A stretch of 64,000 bases of DNA from Propionispira raffinosivorans DSM 20765 (GTDB lineage Bacteria; Bacillota; Negativicutes; Selenomonadales; Selenomonadaceae), in contig NZ_KB905853.1 in assembly GCF_000381065.1 (NCBI RefSeq), positions 35,458 through 99,457 of the forward strand. The letters are read 5' to 3'. Below the pieces are notes generated by a model, which did not search any database, was not told where the DNA came from, and saw only the letters and a list, made by a program, of their open reading frames with translations. Both the position numbers and the translations under genes were made by a program. Positions 1-9,117 of the stretch are shown here, piece by piece; position 1 is the stretch's first letter, and the number at the start of each line of letters is the position of its first letter.

Positions 1-713
1 ATTGTTGTCATTGTTATTTTTTCTGCTTTTAATTCAGAAATTGGAATTGATTTTCGATTTTGAAGCAATTGCAAAAGATTTTTCTGCGCAGGTTTGCGAG
101 AAAAATCCGTTTCACAAAAAGTACTCTGGATCAGTTCAACAATTTTTTCATAACGATTTACGGTATTCTTTTTTACAGAATAATCTTTTAAAATGAATTT
201 ATGCTGTAAAAATAGAACAATTATAGCATCTATATCAAATTCAGGAAAATTTTTACGCAAATCATAAAGGCTCACCGGTTGGTGCAGCATAATGAAATTA
301 TAAACTTCCACATAGAAATTAACCTGCAAAATCGTTGCGTCCGGTTTTTGATCGCCAATTAAATAAACAGGTTTTATTTGAAGACCTGTTTTACCAGGCA
401 TAAACAGGCGCATAGCTTCCGCAAAAGAACAAAGATAAAAATCAGCCATCCATTTAGCAATTTTCAACATTTTGTCAGTAAACCATGGTTCCTCATCGAC
501 AATATCAATAATTTCTTTTAACTTTAACAAGTCAGTCGTCGCATCCGCCGCACTGATGTTTACAATAAAACCCTCAACTTTACGGTTGCCAAAAGGCACA
601 AAAACACGCCAACCAGTCTGTAGAAAAGAAAATTTGTCTGGTATGGCATAAGAATAAGCTTTTGCGATACTTTTTACAGGAATATTTACAAATATATTTG
701 CAACTTTAATCAT
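1..713 (-). CDS. priA: Primosomal protein N' (PriA), N-terminal part, cut by window edge
   Basis: Replication-restart helicase that reloads the replisome at stalled forks. I translated this frame by hand: it is open from an ATG at 713 to the left edge (237 codons). The N-terminal 3'-DNA-end-binding domain is recognisable, with the VFVPFGNRKVEGF segment typical of PriA at about residues 38-50. The helicase core lies beyond the edge. A GGTGAT sequence precedes the ATG. The gene follows metK, the frequent gmk-rpoZ-coaBC-metK-priA order of Firmicutes, but a hairpin terminator separates the two. Identification rests on the N-terminal domain and gene order only. Confidence 0.85.
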   Translation of the reverse strand, partial: MIKVANIFVNIPVKSIAKAYSYAIPDKFSFLQTGWRVFVPFGNRKVEGFIVNISAADATTDLLKLKEIIDIVDEEPWFTDKMLKIAKWMADFYLCSFAEAMRLFMPGKTGLQIKPVYLIGDQKPDATILQVNFYVEVYNFIMLHQPVSLYDLRKNFPEFDIDAIIVLFLQHKFILKDYSVKKNTVNRYEKIVELIQSTFCETDFSRKPAQKNLLQLLQNRKSIPISELKAEKITMTT

Positions 714-734
714 AATTCATCACCAAACAATCAT

Positions 735-768
735 AAATAAAAGGGGCTCTGACGAGTCCCTTTTATTT
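735..768 (-). terminator. Terminator after metK
   Basis: Inverted repeat with arms 735-749 and 754-768 (one mismatch in 15 bp) and a 4-nt loop, just past the metK stop. The arms are A-rich outside and G/C-rich inside, so the hairpin has a T-run in either direction. Confidence 0.8.
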
Positions 769-786
769 AGAAAATTATTTCTTAAA

Positions 787-1980
787 TTATAAGCCAGCTT
801 GTTCTTTTAACGTCGCTGCTTTATCAATATGTTCCCAAGGTAAGTCAACATCTGTACGACCAAAATGTCCATACGCAGCCGTTTGTGCATAGATAGGACG
901 ACGTAAATCCAATGTCTTAATGATACCTGCTGGTCGCAAATCAAAATTTTTCTGGATTAATTCAACAATTAAAGACTCTTCTACTTTTGCCGTGCCGAAT
1001 GTTTCAACCATGATTGATACCGGGCGTGCTACACCAATCGCATAAGCAAGCTGTATCTCACATTTATCGGCAAGACCGGCTGCTACAACATTCTTTGCTA
1101 CATACCGTGCGGCATAAGCTGCGGAACGATCAACTTTTGTTGGATCTTTACCAGAAAAAGCTCCGCCGCCATGACGTGCCATGCCGCCATATGTATCAAC
1201 GATGATTTTACGTCCAGTAAGTCCGCAGTCTCCTTGTGGTCCGCCGATAACAAAGTTACCAGTCGGATTGATGAAATATTTAGTTTCATCCGTCAGTAAT
1301 TCAGCAGGGACAATCGGTTTAATTACTTTTTCAAAAATATCTTTTTCGATTTGAGCTAATGTAACATCCGGACTATGCTGCGTTGAAATAACAATGGTAT
1401 CAATCGAAACTGGTTTTCCATCTTCATATGCCACAGTCACTTGTGTTTTACCATCGGGACGCAGATACGGCAATTCGCCATTTTTACGAACTTCTGATAA
1501 ACGACGAGCCAATTTATGTGCAAGCGCAATCGTAAGCGGCATATATTCTGGCGTTTCATTCGTAGCATAACCAAACATCATACCTTGGTCACCAGCACCG
1601 ATCGCTTCAATTTCATCCATCATAGTGCCTTCTTTTGCTTCTAAAGCTTTATCAACGCCGAGAGCGATATCTGCTGACTGCTCATCAATTGAAATCAACA
1701 CCCCGCATGTATCTGCATCAAAGCCATATTTTGCTCTAGTGTAGCCGATATTACGAATTGTATTTCTGACAATTTTCGGAATATCCACATAACAATTTGT
1801 CGAAATTTCTCCGGCAACATGAACCTGCCCCGTTGTAATCAATGTTTCGCAGGCAACCCGCCCCGTTGGATCTTTTGCCAAAATTCCATCTAAAATGTTA
1901 TCGGAAATTTGATCCGCGATTTTATCTGGATGACCTTCTGTTACAGATTCTGATGTAAATAATACACGTTTTTTAGTCAT
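787..1980 (-). CDS. metK: S-adenosylmethionine synthetase (MetK)
   Basis: Makes SAM from methionine and ATP in the cytoplasm. The 397-residue length is normal. The family GHPDK motif is at residues 16-20, GAGDQG lies near residue 125 and the glycine-rich P-loop-like [16 protein letters not shown] segment lies near residue 270. The start is an ATG preceded by AAGGAGG with good spacing. A SAM-I riboswitch and its own promoter lie directly upstream, so expression should fall when SAM is abundant. SAM made here feeds the methylation cycle whose by-products are recycled by mtaD, ahcY, mtnA and mtnP at 23-27.5 kb. Confidence 0.98.
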   Translation of the reverse strand: MTKKRVLFTSESVTEGHPDKIADQISDNILDGILAKDPTGRVACETLITTGQVHVAGEISTNCYVDIPKIVRNTIRNIGYTRAKYGFDADTCGVLISIDEQSADIALGVDKALEAKEGTMMDEIEAIGAGDQGMMFGYATNETPEYMPLTIALAHKLARRLSEVRKNGELPYLRPDGKTQVTVAYEDGKPVSIDTIVISTQHSPDVTLAQIEKDIFEKVIKPIVPAELLTDETKYFINPTGNFVIGGPQGDCGLTGRKIIVDTYGGMARHGGGAFSGKDPTKVDRSAAYAARYVAKNVVAAGLADKCEIQLAYAIGVARPVSIMVETFGTAKVEESLIVELIQKNFDLRPAGIIKTLDLRRPIYAQTAAYGHFGRTDVDLPWEHIDKAATLKEQAGL

Positions 1981-2001
1981 ATTATACCTCCTTGTGATTG
2001 A

Positions 2002-2146
2002 ATAAAATAAAAGAACTCTCTATAAAAGAGAGTTCTGACACTCTCATCTTATAGGCTTCGCCTACAGGATTTGGCACCGTTTTGATAAAATCAAATGGTT
2101 GCCGCAGTTTCATCGGGCCATTCCCTCGACTGCTCTTGATGAGTTC
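2002..2146 (-). ncRNA. SAM-I (S-box) riboswitch with intrinsic terminator
   Basis: Read on the minus strand, the leader contains the S-box landmarks in order: CTCATC of the P1 5' arm (about 2143-2138), AAGAGCAGTCGAGGGA, GGCCCGATGAAAC, CGGCAACC, GGTGCCAAATCC, and the P1 3' arm GATGAG (2043-2048). It is followed by a terminator hairpin with perfect 10-bp arms (AGAACTCTCT type, 2013-2036) and a T-rich tail. The family senses SAM and ends transcription when bound, which fits its position 20-165 bases before metK. Confidence 0.95.
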
Positions 2147-2165
2147 CATATTCAGCTATGTTTTT

Positions 2166-2194
2166 ATAATAAAAGAACTGACTAGAAAAGTCAA
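2166..2194 (-). promoter_or_regulatory. Probable sigma-A promoter of metK
   Basis: TTGACT (2194-2189), 17-bp spacer, TATTAT (2171-2166). It lies immediately after the coaBC stop and about 20 bases before the riboswitch aptamer. The spacer also contains a small TGACT/AGTCA hairpin that could weakly end the coaBC transcript. Confidence 0.75.
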
Positions 2195-2195
2195 C

Positions 2196-3395
2196 TTAAA
2201 TTTTGGGTAATGTTGTAATCTTATCTAAGATAATTTTTGCCAATAAATCCTTGTGAAGAAGTGGGAAATCTTCGCAGACTCCATTACGGTCAATGATTTT
2301 TACGATATTTGTGTCCGTATTAAAACCAGCATTCGGTGCGGTCACATCATTGGCAATTATATAATCAAGATTTTTTTTATGGAGTTTTATTTTAGCAAAT
2401 TCGAGCAAATTCTGCGTTTCCGCAGCGAAGCCAACTAAAATCTGATTTTTTTGCTTTATTTGTCCGAGCTCAAATAAAATATCTGGATTTTTTTCTAAAG
2501 TCAAAGTCAAAGTAGAACTGTCTTTTTTTATTTTATTTTCAGCGATAGACGATGCCCTATAATCAGCAACAGCTGCCGCTTTTATAATGATATCACTATC
2601 GATAAATTCTTTTTTTACTGCATCACGCATTTGCAGTGCTGTTTCTATTTTGATTAGACGTATTGCAGCACTGGTTTGTAAGGCGGACGGTCCGGAAATA
2701 AGAACGACATTTGCCCCACGTCTTGCAGCTTCTTCGGCAAGAGCATATCCCATCTTACCACTGGAACGATTCCCAATATAACGAACTGGGTCAATCGGCT
2801 CTCTTGTCCCAGCAGCCGTTACCAGTACTTTTTTGCCACGCAAAGATACTGTTTCACTAAAATATTCTGCTAATACACCTACAATGGACTCTGGCGCGGG
2901 CAAACGTCCGACACCAGAGGTGCCGCATGCCAATTGACCACTGTCCGGTTGAATTAAATGATAGTGGGCATCTTGCAGCTTTTTCAGATTGGCTTGCACA
3001 ATTGGATTCAGATACATGTTTGTATTCATTGCTGGTGAAAAAAACACCGGTGCCTTCGTTGCCATAAGTGTCGTCAAAAGCATATCGTCAGCAATACCAT
3101 TCGCAGCTTTACCAATAATATTAGCGGTGGCAGGAGCAATCAGCATGACATCAGCTAACATTGCCAACGCAATATGTTCAACATTCCAATTGGTTGTTTC
3201 ATTCCACATACTAACCACAACAGGATTTCCGCTCATCTCACGAAATGTAAGCGGCGTAACAAACTTTGCGGCAGCTTCTGTCATGATAACATGAACGATC
3301 GCACCAGATTTTTTTAGTCGACTGACTATTTCCACTGCTTTATAGACGGCAATGCCGCCGCTGACACCTAAAATAATATTTTTATCCTTTAACAT
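2196..3395 (-). CDS. coaBC: Bifunctional phosphopantothenoylcysteine decarboxylase / phosphopantothenate-cysteine ligase
   Basis: Two consecutive steps of coenzyme A synthesis. The N-terminal flavoprotein half (about residues 1-180) carries GGIAVYK, the PAMN motif near residue 123 and the active-site Cys157 in CGTSGVGR. The C-terminal ligase half carries TAAGTREPIDPVRY and the NRSSGKMG segment. The 399-residue length is that of the full fusion. It sits behind rpoZ with a 21-bp gap and is followed by the metK promoter, the standard gmk-rpoZ-coaBC arrangement. Confidence 0.97.
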   Translation of the reverse strand: MLKDKNIILGVSGGIAVYKAVEIVSRLKKSGAIVHVIMTEAAAKFVTPLTFREMSGNPVVVSMWNETTNWNVEHIALAMLADVMLIAPATANIIGKAANGIADDMLLTTLMATKAPVFFSPAMNTNMYLNPIVQANLKKLQDAHYHLIQPDSGQLACGTSGVGRLPAPESIVGVLAEYFSETVSLRGKKVLVTAAGTREPIDPVRYIGNRSSGKMGYALAEEAARRGANVVLISGPSALQTSAAIRLIKIETALQMRDAVKKEFIDSDIIIKAAAVADYRASSIAENKIKKDSSTLTLTLEKNPDILFELGQIKQKNQILVGFAAETQNLLEFAKIKLHKKNLDYIIANDVTAPNAGFNTDTNIVKIIDRNGVCEDFPLLHKDLLAKIILDKITTLPKI

Positions 3396-3416
3396 AAATA
3401 AACCACCATTTATTTA

Positions 3417-3629
3417 TTATTTAACGACTTCTTTTGTCCGTTCATAGGTAATACGGTCTTCAATAATTTCTTCTAAAGCATTTGTGACATTTTTTGTTGA
3501 TTTCATACTTACTTTAAGTTCCGCACCATCTAAAAGTTCACGGGCCCGTTTTGCTGCCAAAACAACTAATGTATATTTACTATCGACTTTTTTTAACAAC
3601 TCATCCATTGTTGGGTTTACCATATCCAT
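3417..3629 (-). CDS. rpoZ: RNA polymerase omega subunit
   Basis: Small subunit that helps assemble and stabilise RNA polymerase. The 70-residue protein has the omega-type core: NPTMDELLKKVDSKY, then VVLAAKRARELLDG, then a short acidic and basic tail. I chose the ATG at 3629 because AAGGAG lies 9 bases before it. The longer upstream extension would overlap gmk and does not resemble the family. It starts 4 bases after the gmk stop. Confidence 0.95.
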   Translation of the reverse strand: MDMVNPTMDELLKKVDSKYTLVVLAAKRARELLDGAELKVSMKSTKNVTNALEEIIEDRITYERTKEVVK

Positions 3630-3633
3630 ATTT

Positions 3634-4251
3634 TCATTCTCCTTTATCTTCACAGATTTGACGAAGCAAATCTGTATTACGCAGCACATTGCATTTTTCA
3701 GCCTCAACAATAGCGGCAATTTTGTTAGCAGCTACTGTGATTTCATCATTGACCACAACATAATTATAGTATACACCCATTCGAATCTCATCGCACGCTG
3801 CTTTTAAGCGACGGGCAATGCTTTCATCAGAATCTGTGCCTCGTCCACGAATTCTTTTTTCCAATTCAGTCATTGAAGGTGGGATAATATAAATAAAAAC
3901 GCCTTGCGGAAATTTTTTTTTAACATTCATAGCGCCCTGTGGATCTATTTCCAAAATGACATCCTGCCCATTTTTCAATACTTCCTGAACTCTGGCTAAT
4001 GGTGTACCATAATAGTTTCCATACACTTGAGCCCATTCGAGCAGTTCTTCTTGTTCAATCATACGCTCGAATTCAATTTTATCCGTAAACCAGTAATTGA
4101 TACCATGTGTTTCACCCGTACGAGGCTGCCTGGTTGTCGCTGAAACAGAATACGTAAGAGCTTTATGTTCATCCAATAATTTTTTGCAAATTGTTCCTTT
4201 ACCCGTACCGGACGGTCCAGAAATTACAATTAAATTGCCTGTAAAATCCAT
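3634..4251 (-). CDS. gmk: Guanylate kinase
   Basis: Phosphorylates GMP to GDP. The 205-residue protein has a P-loop (GPSGTGKG, residues 12-19), the GMP-binding region with TRQPRTGE around residues 41-48, and the lid/adenine region with RLKAACDEI. Start at the ATG of MDFTGNL. It is packed between remA (4-bp gap) and rpoZ, so the three are probably co-transcribed. Confidence 0.98.
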   Translation of the reverse strand: MDFTGNLIVISGPSGTGKGTICKKLLDEHKALTYSVSATTRQPRTGETHGINYWFTDKIEFERMIEQEELLEWAQVYGNYYGTPLARVQEVLKNGQDVILEIDPQGAMNVKKKFPQGVFIYIIPPSMTELEKRIRGRGTDSDESIARRLKAACDEIRMGVYYNYVVVNDEITVAANKIAAIVEAEKCNVLRNTDLLRQICEDKGE

Positions 4252-4255
4252 CGTT

Positions 4256-4534
4256 TTAGTCTTCCTTTAATTTCAATTCCGTATCATCGCTGTCTTTTGT
4301 AATCAAACGATGTGCTACAGTTTCCGGTTGTACAGCCGATAAAATCACATGATCGCTATCCGCGATAATAACAGCTCGAGTCCGTCTTCCATATGTTGCA
4401 TCAATCAGCATGCCCCGATCACGCGCTTCTTGAATAATGCGTTTAATTGGTGCAGATTCAGGACTAACAATTGAAATAATACGATTCGCTGATACAATAT
4501 TACCAAATCCGATATTAATAAGTTTAATATCCAT
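4256..4534 (-). CDS. remA: RemA-family DNA-binding regulator (DUF370)
   Basis: In Bacillus subtilis RemA is a DNA-binding activator of biofilm matrix genes. This 92-residue protein has the highly conserved N-terminus [16 protein letters not shown] and the central [19 protein letters not shown]. The ATG at 4534 is chosen because AGGAG lies 7 bases upstream; the TTG two codons earlier is too close to that site. The position between yicC and gmk is conserved in Firmicutes. Its targets in this organism cannot be read from the window. Confidence 0.88.
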   Translation of the reverse strand: MDIKLINIGFGNIVSANRIISIVSPESAPIKRIIQEARDRGMLIDATYGRRTRAVIIADSDHVILSAVQPETVAHRLITKDSDDTELKLKED

Positions 4535-4570
4535 AGTCAAACTCCTCTCGGTCCCTACCGTTTTTATAAT

Positions 4571-5452
4571 TTATTCTACATTTTGAATCTGTTCCCGGAT
4601 TTTTTCGATCTCACTTTTCATTTCGACTACAAGTTTTGCAGTCTCCATATCATTCGCTTTTGAAGCAATCGTATTCGTTTCACGATTCATTTCTTGAACA
4701 ATAAAATCCAGTTTGCGGCCAACCGCTGCCTTGCTATCCAAAATTGTAGCTCTAAATTGTTTAAAATGACTCTTCAGCCGTACAAGTTCTTCGGTAAAAT
4801 TAATTTTCTCCGAAAACAATGCGCATTCTTGAATCAAGCGAGCTTCATCAATTTGGGTTTCACTTAAGACATCCTGCAGCTTTTTAAGAAGTTTCTCACG
4901 ATAGCAAGTAAGGATCATCGGTACCTGCTGTTCTATTTTAGCTACATTCGCTTCTAAGTCATTTAGTCGCATGGTTAAATCATCTAATAAATGCTGTCCT
5001 TCCATTATACGCATCGAAACTAACTGGTCCAATGCCTTTTGGACAGTTTCTAAAATAACGGACTCTGCTACATCCAGATCAAATGAATCTTCATCAGGGC
5101 GTAACACATCTTGATAATTTGCTATCTCATACACATTATCCGGTGCTGGTATTTTCAGCAGACTACTGATTTCGCTTAAGGCATTATAGTAAGCGATTGC
5201 CAAATCTTTGTCAACTTTTATTTGCTTATGATGTCCCATAGCTTGCTCAAAAGAAATAAATATATCAATTTTTCCACGCGTAAGCGAGGCCGTAATCAAT
5301 TTTTTGATTTTATCTTCTAAAGGATTCAAAGCTTTTGGCAAATGAATCATTATATCATTATATCGATAATTCACGGATTTAATTTCTACATGCAGTTTAT
5401 ATGTTTCATTATAATATTCACTCGAACCAAATCCCGTCATACTTTTTAACAA
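4571..5452 (-). CDS. yicC: YicC family endoribonuclease-like protein
   Basis: YicC/YloC proteins are linked to RNA turnover and have been reported as endoribonucleases. The start used is TTG at 5452, giving MLKSMTGFGSSEY; almost all family members begin with M-x-x-SMTGFG, and a GGGTG site lies about 9 bases upstream. This removes a hydrophobic 29-residue upstream extension that is not family-like. The protein is 293 residues. The C-terminus has the family block GRKLDFIVQEMNRETNTIASKA (shown in part) and ends in KSEIEKIREQIQNVE. It heads the remA-gmk-rpoZ-coaBC unit. Confidence 0.9.
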   Translation of the reverse strand: MLKSMTGFGSSEYYNETYKLHVEIKSVNYRYNDIMIHLPKALNPLEDKIKKLITASLTRGKIDIFISFEQAMGHHKQIKVDKDLAIAYYNALSEISSLLKIPAPDNVYEIANYQDVLRPDEDSFDLDVAESVILETVQKALDQLVSMRIMEGQHLLDDLTMRLNDLEANVAKIEQQVPMILTCYREKLLKKLQDVLSETQIDEARLIQECALFSEKINFTEELVRLKSHFKQFRATILDSKAAVGRKLDFIVQEMNRETNTIASKANDMETAKLVVEMKSEIEKIREQIQNVE

Positions 5453-5642
5453 AAAAGAAAACACCCTTTCTATAATGTAAACAAGCATATAAAGAACTAT
5501 ATTCATCATATAGAGATGAAATCCCTTTAATTTAGACAAATTTATCTGATTTAAAGGAAAAACAGCCCATTTTAGTCTTTATATATAAGTTGCATTAAAT
5601 ATTCTATGTGGTACTCGTCAATAAGGGGGGATAGGCAATACA

Positions 5643-6485
5643 TTATACGGAATATATGCCAGAGAAGACTTTTTCAGCAGGACCTGACATATACACGGTA
5701 CCCGCTTGAGTCCATTCTACAAAAAGGAGCCCACCATCGAGTTCAATTTCTACATTTCTATCCGTTTTGTGATTGAGCACGGCTGCCACGATCGTAGCAC
5801 AAGATCCCGTTCCACACGCTAATGTAATCGCTGCCCCACGTTCCCAAACACGCATTCGAATATGTCCGCGATCTTTTACTTCAGCAAATTCGGTATTGAT
5901 TTTTTTAGGAAAATGTTCATTGATTTCAAATAAAGGACCTACTTTTTCCAAATTAATTTGTGCAATATCGTCGACAAAAACCACACAATGTGGATTGCCC
6001 ATAGAAACACAGGTCATTTTATATTCCTTATCTAATATTGTAATCGGTTGTGCAATAACCTGTTCACTGCCAAAACCAGCAACGGGAATCTTATCAGCTG
6101 CTAAAATCGGCTCTCCCATGTCAACACGAATTAAATCAACGGTATTTTCTGCAGTCAAAATAATTTCCGGTTTTATAATACCAGCGCCCGTTTCAACGGT
6201 AAATAAAGTTTTTGTCGTAAGTTTTGCTTCATAAATATAACGAGCAAAACAACGAATTCCGTTGCCGCACATTTCAGCCTCACTGCCATCCGTATTAAAA
6301 ATACGCATTTTAAAATCTGCATGATCCGAAGGCATCACTAAAATCAACCCATCCGCACCAATTCCATAATGACGATCACAAACTGTAATTGCCAAATTCG
6401 AAAAATCATCGATCTGTTCTTTAAAACAATCTACAATAACAAAATCATTGCCGCAGCCTTGCCATTTGCTAAATTTAAAATTCAT
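5643..6485 (-). CDS. dapF: Diaminopimelate epimerase
   Basis: Converts LL- to meso-diaminopimelate for lysine and peptidoglycan. The 280-residue protein has the two catalytic cysteines in their usual contexts: one in SEAEMCGNGIRC and one in ACGTGSCAT. The N-terminus FSKWQGCGNDFVIVD is typical. The ATG at 6485 lies 8 bases behind GGAGG; the in-frame upstream ATGs are too close to or before that site. It is a single gene, divergent from rqcH, with its own promoter. Confidence 0.97.
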   Translation of the reverse strand: MNFKFSKWQGCGNDFVIVDCFKEQIDDFSNLAITVCDRHYGIGADGLILVMPSDHADFKMRIFNTDGSEAEMCGNGIRCFARYIYEAKLTTKTLFTVETGAGIIKPEIILTAENTVDLIRVDMGEPILAADKIPVAGFGSEQVIAQPITILDKEYKMTCVSMGNPHCVVFVDDIAQINLEKVGPLFEINEHFPKKINTEFAEVKDRGHIRMRVWERGAAITLACGTGSCATIVAAVLNHKTDRNVEIELDGGLLFVEWTQAGTVYMSGPAEKVFSGIYSV

Positions 6486-6499
6486 TTTCATTGCCTCCA

Positions 6500-6546
6500 A
6501 TGGTATCTACTAAATTCCTAGCTACATTTTAACCATATGGTATCTA
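6500..6546. repeat. 10-bp direct repeat in the dapF leader
   Basis: ATGGTATCTA occurs at 6500-6509 and again at 6537-6546, 37 bp apart start to start. The distal copy abuts the proposed dapF -10 box and the proximal copy overlaps the ribosome-binding region. It may be a paired operator or chance. Confidence 0.4.
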
Positions 6547-6574
6547 TTTTACTTGTTCAGACTCAAAGATGCAA
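6546..6574 (-). promoter_or_regulatory. Probable promoter of dapF
   Basis: TTGCAT (6574-6569), 17-bp spacer, TAAAAT (6551-6546), about 60 bases before the dapF start. Confidence 0.5.
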
Positions 6575-6641
6575 TGTCTTCCCCGAAATATTGCCCTTAA
6601 ATTGATATATAGCAGCTACAATAAATTATAAATGCTTGGAT

Positions 6642-6670
6642 TTGACCATTCAAAATTGAGATGCTATACT
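6642..6670 (+). promoter_or_regulatory. Probable sigma-A promoter of rqcH
   Basis: TTGACC (6642-6647), exact 17-bp spacer, TATACT (6665-6670), 32 bases before the rqcH ATG. Confidence 0.75.
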
Positions 6671-6702
6671 GATTTGACACTAGTTAGAATGGAGTTAATA
6701 TT

Positions 6703-8472
6703 ATGAGTTTAGATGGTTTTTCGATGTATCCTTTGGTTACAGAATTAAATAAACAATTAGCCGGGGGACGAATTGATCGGATCTCTCAGCCGAATAAACA
6801 TACAGTTTTACTCGCAGTACGGCAGCCAGGTCAAAATTTCTCTTTGCACATTTCCATCAATCCACAAAATCCCGTAATCAATCTCATTACCCGCTCAGTT
6901 GAAAATCCAGCAGAACCACCCGTTTTCTGTATGGTATTGCGCAAACAGATAGAAGGTGGACGAATCGCTGAAATCAAACAGCATGTCCTTGATCGAATTG
7001 TTCTAATTGATATCGATACGTTAGGTGCTGGCGGTATTATTTTGACGAAAACACTCGTGATTGAATTAATGGGGAAATACAGCAATATGATTCTTCTTCA
7101 TGAAACAAAAATCATTGACTGCCTTCGTAAAGTTGGCACGACCAGCAGTCGCGTTCGTCTTGTTTTACCTGGTTATGAATATGCCCTTCCCCCGAATCAG
7201 GACAAATTAAATATCATGACGGATTCCATCGATCTTTTAATTGAAGATTTGAAAAAATACCCTGAATTAAAACTAGTAAAGGCAATTGTCCAGACTGCAA
7301 TTGGACTGGGTCCGGTAAGCGCCCGTGAATTTGTTTTTTCGGCGGGATTTTCAGCAAATATATTGGTTAGTGAACTAGATGAAGCAGATTTTACTTCTTT
7401 AAAAACCGCTATAACAGAAGTTCTTACCTTATTTCGCGAAAATCAAATTACACCGATGTTGTTTTTAGACGCAACTAATAAAATCGTCGCATCTGCCGGA
7501 TTTCCTTTACATTATTTAGAAAATGTACTGCCAAAAACCTTTACTACAATGAGTGAACTAATTGATTTTTCAACAAAACTCACAGGAAATTATACACTAC
7601 CGGACAAAGACCGTTTCCAAAAGCTTGTTCATGGCGAACTCACTAAATCAGCAAATAAAGCAACTGTTTTAGCAAAAGAATTGATTCAGGCACAAAATGC
7701 TGAGGACTACAAAATAAAAGGCGATATACTGATGACCTATCAGTATCAGTTATCGGATCATTTGGGAGAAATCGTAGAATTACCCAATATTTATGAAGAA
7801 GACCCCGAAAAACATCTCCTAAAAATACCATTGGATAAACGATACTCCATTATTCAAAATATGCAAGCTTATTATCATAAATACGATAAATTAAAACGTG
7901 CTCAAAATCTCCTGCAAATTCAAATTGAGCAATGTCAGCAGGATCTTAAATATTTGAGCAGTGTTGAAAGTTCTCTCGAATCGTCATCAACTTTAATTGA
8001 AATTGGTGAAATCAAAACGGAACTGATCGCCAGTGGTTATTTGCATGAACACATTAAGAAAAAAGCCAGTGAAAAACCATCCCAGCCATTTAAGTTCAAA
8101 GCCAGTGACGGAACCATCATTTTGGTGGGGAAAAATAACTATCAAAATGATAAGCTTACTTTCAAAACGGCACATCGTAAAGATATTTGGCTTCACACAA
8201 AGGATTTTCCTGGCTCGCATGTCGTGATTCGCTGCGAAAACGATGCTCCCGCACCCGATACATTGCTTTTAGCCGCCACTTTGGCAGCCTATTTCAGTAA
8301 AGCCAATCATTCTTCTAAAGTCCCCGTTGACTATACACCCTGCCGTTATGTAAAAAAACCGACTGGCGCAAAACCAGGGTTTGTTATTTTCACAAACCAA
8401 AAAACGCTCTATGTTACACCAAATGAACAGGAAATGGCACTGTTAATTTTACAAGACTTAAATAAAAAATAA
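6703..8472 (+). CDS. rqcH: Rqc2 homolog RqcH (NFACT protein, formerly FbpA)
   Basis: Ribosome quality-control factor that binds obstructed 50S subunits and directs alanine tailing of stalled chains. The 589-residue length is typical. The N-terminal NFACT-N domain begins MSLDGFSMYPLVTEL and includes AGGRIDRISQP. A helical coiled-coil middle spans about residues 280-430, and the C-terminal NFACT-R domain has DIWLHTKDFPGSHVVIR around residues 496-512. It is one of only four plus-strand genes here and stands alone, with its own promoter and a strong terminator. Older annotations call this family fibronectin-binding protein. Confidence 0.95.
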   Translation: MSLDGFSMYPLVTELNKQLAGGRIDRISQPNKHTVLLAVRQPGQNFSLHISINPQNPVINLITRSVENPAEPPVFCMVLRKQIEGGRIAEIKQHVLDRIVLIDIDTLGAGGIILTKTLVIELMGKYSNMILLHETKIIDCLRKVGTTSSRVRLVLPGYEYALPPNQDKLNIMTDSIDLLIEDLKKYPELKLVKAIVQTAIGLGPVSAREFVFSAGFSANILVSELDEADFTSLKTAITEVLTLFRENQITPMLFLDATNKIVASAGFPLHYLENVLPKTFTTMSELIDFSTKLTGNYTLPDKDRFQKLVHGELTKSANKATVLAKELIQAQNAEDYKIKGDILMTYQYQLSDHLGEIVELPNIYEEDPEKHLLKIPLDKRYSIIQNMQAYYHKYDKLKRAQNLLQIQIEQCQQDLKYLSSVESSLESSSTLIEIGEIKTELIASGYLHEHIKKKASEKPSQPFKFKASDGTIILVGKNNYQNDKLTFKTAHRKDIWLHTKDFPGSHVVIRCENDAPAPDTLLLAATLAAYFSKANHSSKVPVDYTPCRYVKKPTGAKPGFVIFTNQKTLYVTPNEQEMALLILQDLNKK

Positions 8473-8523
8473 ACAAAAACCCTCCTCACTAGTTTTTACG
8501 GCTAGTTTGGAGGGTTTTTGTTT
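8471..8523. terminator. Bidirectional terminator between rqcH and pyrR
   Basis: Perfect 15-bp arms (8471-8485 and 8509-8523) extended by an inner ACTAG/CTAGT pair. A-run and T-run flank both sides, so it can end the convergent rqcH (+) and pyrR (-) transcripts. Confidence 0.9.
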
Positions 8524-8536
8524 ATCAACTGCAACT

Positions 8537-9094
<558 letters not shown>

Positions 9095-9117
9095 TCATCC
9101 CTTCAGAAAACACTCGA

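Noticed and set aside
5773..6234. 153-codon plus-strand frame opposite dapF
   Set aside because: Antisense shadow of a clear dapF; composition is that of reverse-complemented coding sequence.
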